Shown piece by piece: positions 1 through 7,757 of a stretch of 13,329 nt of DNA. Each line of letters begins with the position of its first letter. The first letter of the stretch is position 1. Source of the DNA: Pseudomonadota bacterium (GTDB taxonomy: Bacteria > Myxococcota_A > Polyangia > Polyangiales > Sandaracinaceae); NCBI GenBank assembly GCA_023427125.1, contig JAEZBP010000619.1, forward strand, positions 1 to 13,329, read 5' to 3'. The translations under genes were made by a program, and so were the position numbers. The notes under the pieces are model-generated. The model searched no databases. It worked only from the letters and a program-made list of their open reading frames with translations, and was not told the origin of the DNA.

Positions 1-104
1 TCGCGCTGCGCGATCACCTCGTCCCACGGCCACGCGAAGCAGCCGGGCAGGAGCAAGGCGAGGACGAGCGCGGCCGGCGCCGAGCGAGCGAGCACGCACC
101 TCAT
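1..104 (-). CDS. Putative lipoprotein, N-terminal fragment (cut by window edge)
   Basis: Only the first 34 codons lie in the window; the gene continues beyond base 1. Read from the ATG at 104 on the minus strand, it opens with a signal-like stretch: a short n-region with two arginines, an Ala/Leu/Val core, and the lipobox LLLPGC with the acylatable cysteine at residue 22. It should therefore be exported and lipid-anchored. After the cysteine it reads FAWPWDEVIAQR. An AGGA ribosome binding site sits 8 bases before the ATG, and almost all third codon positions are G or C. It diverges from the cysteine-rich lipoprotein gene that starts near 284. Function cannot be told from so little protein. 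The reading rests on the lipobox, the ribosome binding site and the codon bias; chance is possible over such a short span. Confidence 0.55.
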   Translation of the reverse strand, partial: MRCVLARSAPAALVLALLLPGCFAWPWDEVIAQR

Positions 105-283
105 TGGGCACATCCTGTCGTCGAAGATACCAGCAGCGCGGGGCGGGAGCGACGATCGTCCGCGTCTGCCTTGGTGTCCACTGGAGCATCCACCTGCCTG
201 CTCCAGTGAGCAGCGGACGCCGGTCGCTCTGCGCGGAGCGACGTCGAGGAGCGCTGGCACGCGGTGTGGTCGGGCACCTGGGA

Positions 284-1822
284 ATGAGAGCGTCCACGGC
301 AACGCTCGGCCTGCTGATTGCCAGCGCCTGCGCCTCGGGCGAGGTCACGCTCCTCGTCGAGGTAAAGACCGATCTCGCGCCGGGAGTGGAGTTCACCGGC
401 GTACGCGCCCGGGTGGCGCCCGTGTACGACGGGCGGCGGCCTGTCGGCGTCGCGACGCGACGCGCGGATCGAGCGGACGACGCCCGCTACGAGAGAGGCG
501 TGCGCATCGCCGAGCTCGGGCTCACTCCGGGAGCCTTCGTCGTCGAGGTCGACCTCGTCGATGCGAGCGGGCATGCGATCGTCTCGCGCGAGATCCACAT
601 CGAGGTGCGGGGCACGACGGTGCTCACAGTCGCGATCGCACGCAGCTGCCTGGAGACCACCTGCCCCGCTCCGGGTGGCGACCCGGCGGCCACCGAGTGC
701 CTCGGCCGACGCTGCGTGCCACCTTCGTGCTCGACCGGCGAGGAGCCCGGCTGCGAGCGTGAGTGCGACGACGACGGCGACTGCCCCACGCCTGCCGCCG
801 CGTGCGCCCGCGCGGCGTGCGTAGACGGCGCGTGCTTCGCTGCCTCCGACGGAGCGAGCTGCCTGACCGGCTACTGCGACCCGACTCGTGGCTGCGTGGG
901 CGCCCCGACCGGCGACGCGGGCACGCCCGTACCGCCCGACGCGAGCGTCGCCTGCGGCGACTGCGACGACGAGAACCCATGCACCGACGACGCCTGCTCC
1001 GGCGGAACGTGCGTGCACGCGAGCAACACCGAGAGCTGCGACGACGGCATCTTCTGCAACGGCGCCGACGTCTGCGCGGGAGGCACGTGCACGCATGCCG
1101 GCGATCCGTGCGCCGCCCCGACCACGTGCAGCGAAGCGGACGACGCGTGCCTCGGCTGCGTCACGAGCGCCGAGTGTCCGGCTCCCAGCGAGACCGCCTG
1201 GAGCAGCTGCAGCTACCCGAGCACGTGCGCCGAGGCCGGCTCGCAGTCGCGCGCCGTGACCACGTGGACGTGCAGCGCGGGCGCCTGCACGAGCGACACG
1301 CGGACCGAGAGTCTCCCGTGCACGCGCGACACCGACGAAATGCCCGATTGCGCACCGACCGTGTACGGCAGCTACGGCGCGTGCGTATTCGATGGCGAGT
1401 GCGCCGAGGTCGGCCGGCGGTGGCGCACGGTCACCCATTACGCCTGCCAGTCGGGCGTGTGCTCAGCGGAGGCGACGAGCGACAGCGGCACCTGCGCTCG
1501 GTCGACGACCGGCGAGCCCTGCGGCACGCCGAGCGTCCGCTTGAGCGCCTGCAACTACGACGACCCGTGCGTCAAGAGGGGCATGCGGTCCCGCACGACT
1601 ACGACGTTCACCTGCGGCGCCGGGAGCTGCAGCGTGCCGGCGGTCGAGACCGTCACCCTCGAATGCAACCGCGAGACCGACGGGGACCCATGCGGGACGG
1701 AGCTGCTCCAGTGCGAAGTCGGGAGCTGCTTTGCCGGGAGCTGCCAGGTCGGCACCACATGCGATCATGGCCAGCGCTGCTGTTTCGAGGGCTGCCGTCC
1801 CGACTCCACCCACTGCCCCTGA
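284..1822 (+). CDS. Cysteine-rich lipoprotein with three TSP1-like repeats
   Basis: Predicted surface lipoprotein of 512 residues, myxobacterial in style; function unknown. The N-terminus is a weak lipoprotein signal with a core at residues 8-15 and the lipobox-like IASAC, cysteine at 16. A beta-rich domain follows (about 20-125), starting EVTLLVEVKTDL. Next is a cysteine-rich region (about 125-305) with NPCTDDACSGGTC and CDDGIFCNGADVC motifs, common in secreted proteins of Myxococcota. Residues 306-470 hold three repeats with cysteine spacing C-x5-C-x14-C-x4-C-x10/11-C-x8/9-C and a G-x3-R step after the second cysteine. A short cysteine-rich tail ends at CRPDSTHCP. The many even-spaced cysteines imply disulfides and an extracytoplasmic location. 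The ATG at 284 is chosen because it puts the lipobox near the N-terminus; a GTG at 266 in the same frame is an alternative. The ribosome binding site is poor. The open frame extends up to 104, but that part has no coding character. Confidence 0.82.
   Translation: MRASTATLGLLIASACASGEVTLLVEVKTDLAPGVEFTGVRARVAPVYDGRRPVGVATRRADRADDARYERGVRIAELGLTPGAFVVEVDLVDASGHAIVSREIHIEVRGTTVLTVAIARSCLETTCPAPGGDPAATECLGRRCVPPSCSTGEEPGCERECDDDGDCPTPAAACARAACVDGACFAASDGASCLTGYCDPTRGCVGAPTGDAGTPVPPDASVACGDCDDENPCTDDACSGGTCVHASNTESCDDGIFCNGADVCAGGTCTHAGDPCAAPTTCSEADDACLGCVTSAECPAPSETAWSSCSYPSTCAEAGSQSRAVTTWTCSAGACTSDTRTESLPCTRDTDEMPDCAPTVYGSYGACVFDGECAEVGRRWRTVTHYACQSGVCSAEATSDSGTCARSTTGEPCGTPSVRLSACNYDDPCVKRGMRSRTTTTFTCGAGSCSVPAVETVTLECNRETDGDPCGTELLQCEVGSCFAGSCQVGTTCDHGQRCCFEGCRPDSTHCP
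1199..1693 (+). repeat. Three tandem six-cysteine protein repeats
   Basis: These are repeats at protein level within the cysteine-rich lipoprotein: residues 306-356 (bases 1199-1351), 364-413 (1373-1522) and 420-470 (1541-1693). Each has six cysteines at nearly identical spacing, a small or aromatic residue before the first cysteine (WSSC, YGAC, LSAC), a Gly-x3-Arg after the second (AEAGSQSR, AEVGRRWR, VKRGMRSR), and an R-x-T-D/T-G-like end (RDTD, RSTTGEPC, RETDGDPC). The first, with W-S-S-C-x5-C-x3-G-x3-R, resembles thrombospondin type 1 modules. That resemblance is an inference from the pattern, not from a search. Confidence 0.75.
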
Positions 1823-1848
1823 GGCCATGCGACCGAGCGAGCCTGGTG

Positions 1849-1854
1849 TAGGAT
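1849..1854 (+). promoter_or_regulatory. Candidate -10 box for fhs (near-leaderless)
   Basis: TAGGAT, directly preceded by TG, lies 8 bases before the fhs ATG at 1863. It matches the TAnnnT pattern of a -10 element and would start transcription about at the start codon. The same bases contain AGGA, which is also well placed as a ribosome binding site (9 bases before the ATG), so the motif can be read either way. No clear -35 box is seen. Confidence 0.3.
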
Positions 1855-1862
1855 GCGCCCCC

Positions 1863-3530
1863 ATGTCGCTCCCCCACGCTGGTCTCCGCCCCATCGAAGA
1901 GGTCGCCGCCGAGCTCGGCGTCGCCCCCCTCCACGTCTCGCCGCGCGGGCGCGACATGGCCAAGCTCGACCCCGCCGCGATCGACGCGGGCCCCGGCGCC
2001 GGCAAGCTCGTGCTCATGAGCGCGATCACGCCGACCCCGGCGGGCGAGGGGAAGACCACGATGTCGGTCGGCCTCGCGATGGGGCTCCGCCGCATCGGCA
2101 AGCGCGCCGTGGCGTGCCTGCGCGAGCCCTCGCTCGGGCCGGTCTTCGGCATCAAGGGAGGAGGCACGGGCGGCGGGCGCGCGACCCTCGAGCCCGAGGA
2201 TCGCATCAACCTGCACTTCACCGGCGACCTGCACGCCATCACCGCGGCGCACAACCTGCTCGCGGCGATGATCGACAACGACTTGCACTTTCAGGATAAG
2301 CACGGTGGTGCGGCGAGCGGCCTCGACCCCCGGAAGATCACCTGGCCCCGCGTGCTCGACGCCAACGATCGCGCCCTGCGCAACGTGGTCATCGGCCTCG
2401 GCGGCGACGGCGCGCCGCGCGAGAGCCGCTTCGACATCACGGCGGCCAGCGAGGTGATGGCGATCCTCTGCCTCGCCACCTCGCTCGACGATCTGCGCGA
2501 GCGCCTCGGGCGCATCGTGGTCGGCCGCCGCGGCGACGGGCGCTTCGTCACCGCCAGGGATCTCGGCGCGCACGGCGCGATGGCCGCGCTCCTCTCCGAC
2601 GCGCGCTGGCCGAACCTCGCGCAGACCGCCGAGGGCGGCCCCGCCATCGTGCACGGCGGCCCCTTCGCGAACATCGCGCACGGCTGCTCGAGCGTCCTCG
2701 GCACCAAGCTCGCGCTCGCGCACGGCGACATCGCCATCACCGAGGGAGGCTTCGCGTTCGACCTCGGCGGCGCCAAGTTCCTCGACATCAAGTGCCGCGC
2801 GGCGGGCATCTGGCCGAACGCGGTGGTGCTCGTGGCCACCCTGCGCGCGCTCAAGATGCACGGGGGCGCGCCGCTCTCGGCCGTCGACGAGCCGAACGCC
2901 GCCGCGCTCGACGCCGGCCTCACGAACCTCGAGGCGCACCTCGAGTCGGTCGCGCGCTTCGGGATCACGCCGCTGGTGTGCATCAACGAGCACCTGAACG
3001 ATCGCGACGACGAGCTCAAGCGCGTGCTCGCCTTCTGCGACGCGCGCGGCGTGCGGGCCGCGCGCTCGGCGGCGTTCGCCAAGGGCGGCGAGGGCTCGAT
3101 CGAGCTCGCCGAGCTGGTGAGCGACGCGGTGAGCAAGCCGCCGACCGAGCCTCGCTTCCTCTACCCGCTCGAGGCGAGCTTCGAGGAGAAGGTCGAGCGC
3201 ATCGCGGTCGAGCTCTACGGCGCCGACGGGGTCGACATCACCCCGGCCGCCGCCAAGAGCGTCAAGGCCTACGCAGAGGCCGGCTACCGCGATCTGCCGG
3301 TCTGCGTGGCCAAGGCGTTCCGCTCGCTCTCGGACGACGCCACCAAGCTCGGCCGGCCCAAGGGCTTCCGCGTCACGGTGCGCGAGGTGCGCTTGAGCGC
3401 CGGCGCCGGCTTCTTGGTCGCGCTGATGGGCGACGTGATGACCATGCCCGGGCTCCCCCGCCGGCCCGCCGCGCTCGACGTCGACGTCGACGACGCGGGC
3501 AACATCCGCGGGCTGATGCGATCCAAGTGA
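1863..3530 (+). CDS. fhs: Formate-tetrahydrofolate ligase
   Basis: Makes 10-formyl-tetrahydrofolate from formate, tetrahydrofolate and ATP in the cytoplasm, feeding purine and other one-carbon pathways. At 555 residues it has the family's usual length. The nucleotide-binding loop PTPAGEGKTT is at residues 57-66. The glycine-rich signature GIKGGGTGGG is at 96-105, where most members have GIKGGAAGGGY. INLHFTGDLHAI, FDITAASEVMA and HGGPFANIAHG follow. The second signature VATLRALKMHGG is at 324-335, with Leu where Ile or Val is usual. The ATG at 1863 is chosen because AGGA lies 9 bases upstream and the protein then starts where the family does; an in-frame ATG at 1827 would add 12 unlikely residues. 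The gene begins 40 bases after the lipoprotein stop, and its own stop overlaps the start of the pseudouridine synthase. The changed glycine loop marks a divergent subgroup, but the overall match leaves little doubt. Confidence 0.95.
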   Translation: MSLPHAGLRPIEEVAAELGVAPLHVSPRGRDMAKLDPAAIDAGPGAGKLVLMSAITPTPAGEGKTTMSVGLAMGLRRIGKRAVACLREPSLGPVFGIKGGGTGGGRATLEPEDRINLHFTGDLHAITAAHNLLAAMIDNDLHFQDKHGGAASGLDPRKITWPRVLDANDRALRNVVIGLGGDGAPRESRFDITAASEVMAILCLATSLDDLRERLGRIVVGRRGDGRFVTARDLGAHGAMAALLSDARWPNLAQTAEGGPAIVHGGPFANIAHGCSSVLGTKLALAHGDIAITEGGFAFDLGGAKFLDIKCRAAGIWPNAVVLVATLRALKMHGGAPLSAVDEPNAAALDAGLTNLEAHLESVARFGITPLVCINEHLNDRDDELKRVLAFCDARGVRAARSAAFAKGGEGSIELAELVSDAVSKPPTEPRFLYPLEASFEEKVERIAVELYGADGVDITPAAAKSVKAYAEAGYRDLPVCVAKAFRSLSDDATKLGRPKGFRVTVREVRLSAGAGFLVALMGDVMTMPGLPRRPAALDVDVDDAGNIRGLMRSK

Positions 3531-4501
3531 GCGGCAAGCGAGCGAGCGCGAGGACCGAGGCGAAGGTCACGCACGAGCAGGGCGGCGCCACCGTCTCGGC
3601 GGTCGTGCGCCAGCTCTCCGGGCTCCCGTGGAGCAAGGCGCGCGAGCTCTGCACGACGGGGCGTGTCTCGGTCGACGGCCGCCGCGTGCTCGATCCGGCG
3701 GCTCGCGTCGAGGCCGGCGCGACGATCGCGTTCGACCTCGACGCGCCGCGCCTCCGCAAGGGCGTGCTCCCGCGCGAGGCCATCGTGCACGTCGACGCCG
3801 ACGTGATCGTCGTCGACAAGCCGGCCGGCGTCATGACCGTGCCCTTCGACGAGGGAGACCGCGACACGTTGGTCGATCAGACCCGCGCGGCGCTGCGGCG
3901 CATCGACAAGGGCTCGCGCGATCCGATGGTGGGCGCGGTGCAGCGGCTCGACAAAGACACCACGGGCGTCCTCGTCTTCGCGCGCAACATGAGCGCCAAG
4001 CGCGCGCTGCAGGATCAGCTTCGCGAGCACACCGTCACCCGCCGGTACCTCGCGATCGTGCACGGCGAGGCCCGGAGCGCGCGCTACGAGACCTCGCTCG
4101 TTCAGGATCGCGGCGACGGGCTGCGCGGCTCGTGGGGCGCCTCGACCTTCCATCGAGGACCTCCCCCTGAGGGCAGCAAGCGCGCGGTCACCCACGTCTC
4201 GATGCAGGAGGCGCTGAAGGGCGCGAGCCTCGTCGAGTGCCGCCTCGAGACCGGGCGGCAGCACCAGATCCGCATCCACCTGAGCGAGGCCGGTCACCCG
4301 CTGGTCGGCGAGCCCGTCTACATCCGCGGCTTCGCGGGTCCGACGATCGCGGCGCCGCGCACGATGCTGCACGCCTTCGAGCTCGCCTTCGATCACCCTC
4401 GCACCGGCGAGCGCGTGACCTTCCGGCGTGAGCCGCCGCAAGACTTCGTCGACGTCCTCTCCGCGCTGCGTTCGCGCGGCCGCGCGGCATCCGTGCCATG
4501 A
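3527..4501 (+). CDS. RluA-family RNA pseudouridine synthase with S4 domain
   Basis: Isomerises uridine to pseudouridine in RNA; the target (23S rRNA or tRNA) cannot be told. The protein has 324 residues, normal for the RluC/RluD group. An S4-type RNA-binding region lies at about 20-72 (SKARELCTTGRVSVDG). VDKPAGVMTVP follows, with Lys98. The catalytic motif is QRLDKDTTGVLVFAR with the presumed catalytic Asp142; most members have HRLD, so His is replaced by Gln here. The C-terminal motif LETGRQHQIRIHL starts at 240 and is followed by GHPLVGEPVY. The GTG start at 3527 shares GTGA with the fhs stop (4-nt overlap), which suggests translational coupling. There is no strong ribosome binding site of its own and no ATG that would give a complete S4 domain. 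Family confidence is high; the substrate is open. Confidence 0.92.
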   Translation: MSGKRASARTEAKVTHEQGGATVSAVVRQLSGLPWSKARELCTTGRVSVDGRRVLDPAARVEAGATIAFDLDAPRLRKGVLPREAIVHVDADVIVVDKPAGVMTVPFDEGDRDTLVDQTRAALRRIDKGSRDPMVGAVQRLDKDTTGVLVFARNMSAKRALQDQLREHTVTRRYLAIVHGEARSARYETSLVQDRGDGLRGSWGASTFHRGPPPEGSKRAVTHVSMQEALKGASLVECRLETGRQHQIRIHLSEAGHPLVGEPVYIRGFAGPTIAAPRTMLHAFELAFDHPRTGERVTFRREPPQDFVDVLSALRSRGRAASVP

Positions 4502-4595
4502 GCGTGACGGTGCGCCACGGGCATGCCGGCGCTGCCGTGCAGAAGGCCGGTGGCTCACATGGTGCAGCTCGAGCGCCTCGGAGGAGGTGCTTCGA

Positions 4596-5168
4596 ATGGG
4601 TAGGCCGCTCCGATCGATGGGCGCGGTGGGCGCGCTCGCAGCGCTCGCGCTCGTTGCCGCGCCTGCGAGCGGAGACGAAGAAGCGCTCGAGGCCTACCGC
4701 GGTCTCTGGCGCTACGCCGATGGGGACCAAGGGCGGCAAGACATCGAGGTCGCGATCGACCGCGCGATCGACGACCTCCCCTTCTTCGCCGAGCCCTTCG
4801 CGGCCGCGCAGATCCGGCCCATCACGACGCCGTTCGAGCGCGTTCGCTTCATCGTCGCGGGCGATCGGCTCGCGTTCCACGCCGATGGCTGGGGCCCGAT
4901 CAGCTCTCGGGTCGGCGGTCCCCCGGAGACGATCCGCGATCCGGTCGGGTCGCCGCTCGAGCTGCAGCAGAGCATGCGTGGCCGCCGCCTGGTGCAGGTC
5001 TTCACGAGCCCCGACGGTGAGCGCGAGAACATCTTCGCGCTGAGCGGCGACGGGCAGTGGATCTGGATGAGCGTGCGCATCAGCAGCCCCCGCCTGCCCG
5101 CGGACGTCCGCTACCGCCTGCGCTATCGCCGCGCGGACGCCGCGCCGACCCAGCACGCCGCGCGCTGA
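4596..5168 (+). CDS. Small exported protein of unknown function
   Basis: I do not recognise a family. The protein has 190 residues. It starts with a classical signal peptide: Arg at 3 and 6, an Ala/Leu/Val core at 10-22, and likely cleavage after APA (24) or ASG (26). The mature part (about 165 residues) has a short helical start (EEALEAYRGLWRYADGD, then an IDRAIDDL segment). It continues as alternating hydrophobic and polar strands with many Gly and Asp turns, ending SVRISSPRLP and YRLRYRR. That looks like a small beta-rich periplasmic or outer-membrane-associated domain. The start is well set: GGAGG lies 8 bases before the ATG at 4596. The gene is 94 bases after the pseudouridine synthase and could share its transcript. 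No catalytic motif or cysteine is seen. Confidence 0.8.
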   Translation: MGRPLRSMGAVGALAALALVAAPASGDEEALEAYRGLWRYADGDQGRQDIEVAIDRAIDDLPFFAEPFAAAQIRPITTPFERVRFIVAGDRLAFHADGWGPISSRVGGPPETIRDPVGSPLELQQSMRGRRLVQVFTSPDGERENIFALSGDGQWIWMSVRISSPRLPADVRYRLRYRRADAAPTQHAAR

Positions 5169-5197
5169 CTCCTCATCGGCATCACCACATCGCGGCA

Positions 5198-5225
5198 TTG
5201 ACAAGGCGGCGCCGCGCAATAGAGC
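5198..5225 (+). promoter_or_regulatory. Candidate sigma-70-type promoter for the HTTM pair
   Basis: A perfect TTGACA -35 hexamer lies at 5198-5203 in the gap after the exported protein. It is followed after 16 bases by a weak -10 candidate, TAGAGC (5220-5225). The hexamer stands out in a very GC-rich background and sits 51 bases before the next start codon at 5255. The -10 match is poor, so this is only a candidate. Confidence 0.35.
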
Positions 5226-5254
5226 GTGACGTCGCCCTCTCTCGACGCCGAACG

Positions 5255-5983
5255 ATGCCGCCGCCTGCCGATCGCCCTCGCTTCCCGGCCTGGCTCCGCA
5301 CCGCCATTCAGGCGTGCGCGGTACTGCACCTGTGCGCGTGGACCTTGGGGGGTACGCTCGGCCTGCTCCCTCTATCGATCTGGCTCACGCTCGCCGACGT
5401 CACGTTCATCGCGGGCTCTGTGCTCCTCTTCTGGGGGCTCCTCCAGCGGGAGCCCGTCGCACCCCCGGATCTGCTGGACATTCCCGGCGAGCCGCCGCCT
5501 CCCACGATCGGCGAGGGCCCGTTTCGCGAGGGGCCGCTCCAGAACGATCCCGGCGTCGCCGCGCTGCGGGAGCGAAAGCGGCTGCGCTGGATCGTGCTGG
5601 GCGTCGGCGTGGCGCTCGTCGCGCAGGGGCTCATCCCGCTGCGCTACTACCTCGGCGACGACGCGTACGACGAGCGCTTCAGCTGGCGGATGTTCTCCGC
5701 GGTGCGGATGCAGGAGTGCAACATCAGCGCGTCGGAGACTGTGAGCGGCGAGCGGCGCGCGGTGCGCCTGATGGAGACCGTCCAGGTCGGGTGGATCACC
5801 ACGCTCCGCCGCAACCGCGAGGCCGTGATGCAGCGCTACCTCGAGTGGCGCTGCGAGCAGCCCGGCGTCGAGCGAGCTCGCCTCGAGAACGCCTGCCGAA
5901 CCCCCGAGGGCGTCGAGGTGCCGACGATCGTTCGGGACATCGACTGCGCGACGGGCGAGATCACCGCGGAGGGAGGGATCTGA
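5255..5983 (+). CDS. Membrane-anchored protein with carboxylase-like SWRM segment
   Basis: The protein has 242 residues. Two membrane helices lie at about 14-36 and 38-60. A Pro-rich cytoplasmic or linker stretch follows (PPDLLDIPGEPPPP), then a third helix at about 112-129 (WIVLGVGVALVAQGLIPLRY) and a soluble domain with four cysteines, probably outside the membrane. Right after helix 3 comes DERFSWRMFSAVRM (Ser143-Trp144-Arg145-Met146). From memory of the family, this resembles the juxtamembrane RFSWRM segment that follows the membrane domain in bacterial vitamin K-dependent carboxylase-like proteins. I infer it is the soluble partner of the next gene. The ATG at 5255 is the first start that gives the membrane helices; its ribosome binding site is weak. 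Its TGA overlaps the next ATG by one base, so the two proteins are likely made together. A non-catalytic membrane subunit is the main alternative. Confidence 0.78.
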   Translation: MPPPADRPRFPAWLRTAIQACAVLHLCAWTLGGTLGLLPLSIWLTLADVTFIAGSVLLFWGLLQREPVAPPDLLDIPGEPPPPTIGEGPFREGPLQNDPGVAALRERKRLRWIVLGVGVALVAQGLIPLRYYLGDDAYDERFSWRMFSAVRMQECNISASETVSGERRAVRLMETVQVGWITTLRRNREAVMQRYLEWRCEQPGVERARLENACRTPEGVEVPTIVRDIDCATGEITAEGGI

Positions 5984-7740
5984 TGCGCGCCCTCGAGTCG
6001 GTCGCGCGGCAGCTCCTCTTCGTGCCGGTCGCCGGAGTGCGCACGTACCTCCTGCTCCGGGGCACGCTGCTCCTCGTCGCGTTCGACGTGTGGCTCACCC
6101 GCATCTCCCACGGCGGGCGCTACGGCGCGGGCGACTTCAACGTCGCGCACTTCGCGTGGCTCGACGCGCTCCAGCCGGGCGTCTCCCCCGCGCTCTACGT
6201 CGGGGTCTCCACGCTGACCGGCTTCCTCTGCTTCACGCTCGCGCTCGCGCCGCGGCCGCCGCGCTGGCTCCTCGGTGTCGCGTTCGCCCTCCACACCTGG
6301 GGCTGGGCGATGAGCATGCTCGACAGCTACCAGCACCACTACCTGCTAAGCATCGTGCTGCTCGCGCTCATCTTCATCCCGCGCCTCTCGGCCGAGGAGG
6401 CGCTGCTCTCGCCCGCGCCGAGAAGCGCCGAGACCCTGCCACCGAAGCGCTTGCCGGCGCGCGGAGGACCGCGCCACAAGACGAAGAAGGGCAGCCGGCC
6501 GGACAAGACGCACGAGCCCGAGCCGACCTCCCTCTCTCCGCTCCGCGCGCCGACCACCGCCGCGTGGGCCTACGTCGCGCTCGCGTGGAGCATCGCGATC
6601 GTCTACGCGTACACCGCCTTCAGCAAGACGTCCGACGAGTGGCTGAGCGGCGCCGCGATGCAGAGCGTCCTTCGCCTCCCGGCCGGCGGTGAGGTCCCCG
6701 AGGGCGCGAGCGATCCGGTCGCGCCTCTCCGCTGGCTCGCCTCGATCTGCGGCATCGAGGGCGAGCGCTTCTGGTGGATGCTCGGACACTCGGTCGTCCT
6801 CGTGCAGATCGTGTGCGCAGTCGGCTACCTGCTCGCTCCCTTTCGCGACGCCGCGCGACGGAGGTTCCACGCCGCCTACTCGTGGATCGCGCTCGCCACC
6901 GCGCTCAGCTTCCACCTCGGCGCCGAGCACATGCAGCTCAAGATCGGCTGGTTCAGCTGGTACATGATCATGTACGCGCTGATCATGCTCCTGCCGGCCG
7001 CGCCGCTGGCGATGCTGATGCGCGCGCTGCTCCCGCTCGCCGGACGCCCGCTCGACTCCCTGCTGCTCGCGCGCGTCGGTGTCGGCTCGTTCTTCCTCTT
7101 CCGCGGCCTCTACATCTACGTCGTCGGCCACGACGAGATCTTCGCCGAGGAGTGGGCGCAGCGCTTCGCCGACACCTTCCTGGACGGCGCGGTCATCGCC
7201 GCGCTCGGCGTCATGATCCTCCTCGTGACCCCGCTGCGCCTCCTGCTCCACGCGCTCTCGCGCGACGAGCGCAAGGCCAGCGCGCACACGGCACTCATCT
7301 CGGTGGCCCTCGCGGCGATCGCGCTCTATCTGGGAGGTCGCCTCATCGATCTCCCCGGCGCCGAGGCGGCGGGCGTCATCGGCGCGTGCGCGCTCGGGGC
7401 CGGCGCGATCGGGCTCCTGATCCGACACGGCCACACCCGGGCGATCCACCCCTACGGCGTCGGCGCGGCGCTCTCGGCCATGGTGTTCTTCCTCGTCGTC
7501 TGGCAGTCCGACGTGCGCTTCGACTTCTGGCGCAACGTGGGAGGCGATCACCGCCGCCGCAACGAGCTCGTCACGGCGTACGAGGCATACGTCAAGGCCA
7601 ATTGCTACGCGCCGCCCGGCGAGCACCGCCGCCAAGAGGGAGAGCTGCGCGAGGCGCTCCAGCAGCGCGGCCAGCGGCTCCCCGAGGTCGAGTGCACCCT
7701 CCCGCGGGAGCATGACGAGGCTCGAACGCGAGATCGCTAG
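5983..7740 (+). CDS. HTTM / vitamin K-dependent carboxylase-like membrane protein
   Basis: Polytopic membrane protein of 585 residues with about 12-13 hydrophobic segments. The HTTM domain (horizontally transferred transmembrane, shared with gamma-glutamyl carboxylase) covers about residues 1-345. Markers are SYQHHYLL with His118/His119, YTAFSKTSDEWLSG with Lys215 and Trp220, and SFHLGAEHMQLKIGWFSWY with His311. By hand alignment from memory, Lys215 falls where human GGCX has its catalytic base Lys218 (in KKLDADW), and His118 falls at the WNNHSYL histidine. A charged loop rich in Lys, Pro and Arg (about 143-190) interrupts the domain. Residues 360-512 add further helices, and the tail from about 513 is soluble with two cysteines. 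A GGAGG-type ribosome binding site precedes the ATG, which overlaps the upstream stop by one base. Whether it carboxylates, epoxidises a quinone or does neither cannot be told; many bacterial HTTM proteins are uncharacterised. Confidence 0.85.
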   Translation: MRALESVARQLLFVPVAGVRTYLLLRGTLLLVAFDVWLTRISHGGRYGAGDFNVAHFAWLDALQPGVSPALYVGVSTLTGFLCFTLALAPRPPRWLLGVAFALHTWGWAMSMLDSYQHHYLLSIVLLALIFIPRLSAEEALLSPAPRSAETLPPKRLPARGGPRHKTKKGSRPDKTHEPEPTSLSPLRAPTTAAWAYVALAWSIAIVYAYTAFSKTSDEWLSGAAMQSVLRLPAGGEVPEGASDPVAPLRWLASICGIEGERFWWMLGHSVVLVQIVCAVGYLLAPFRDAARRRFHAAYSWIALATALSFHLGAEHMQLKIGWFSWYMIMYALIMLLPAAPLAMLMRALLPLAGRPLDSLLLARVGVGSFFLFRGLYIYVVGHDEIFAEEWAQRFADTFLDGAVIAALGVMILLVTPLRLLLHALSRDERKASAHTALISVALAAIALYLGGRLIDLPGAEAAGVIGACALGAGAIGLLIRHGHTRAIHPYGVGAALSAMVFFLVVWQSDVRFDFWRNVGGDHRRRNELVTAYEAYVKANCYAPPGEHRRQEGELREALQQRGQRLPEVECTLPREHDEARTRDR

Positions 7741-7757
7741 CGGACGCGAGCCCTCCC

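Noticed and set aside
101..1438. Long minus-strand open frame opposite the cysteine-rich lipoprotein
   Set aside because: Its Arg/Ala/Gly-rich composition is typical of an antisense shadow in GC-rich DNA, while the plus frame has a lipobox and regular cysteine repeats.
7741..7757. Possible terminator between the convergent HTTM and DoxX genes
   Set aside because: Only 17 bases, with no stem-loop or T run visible.
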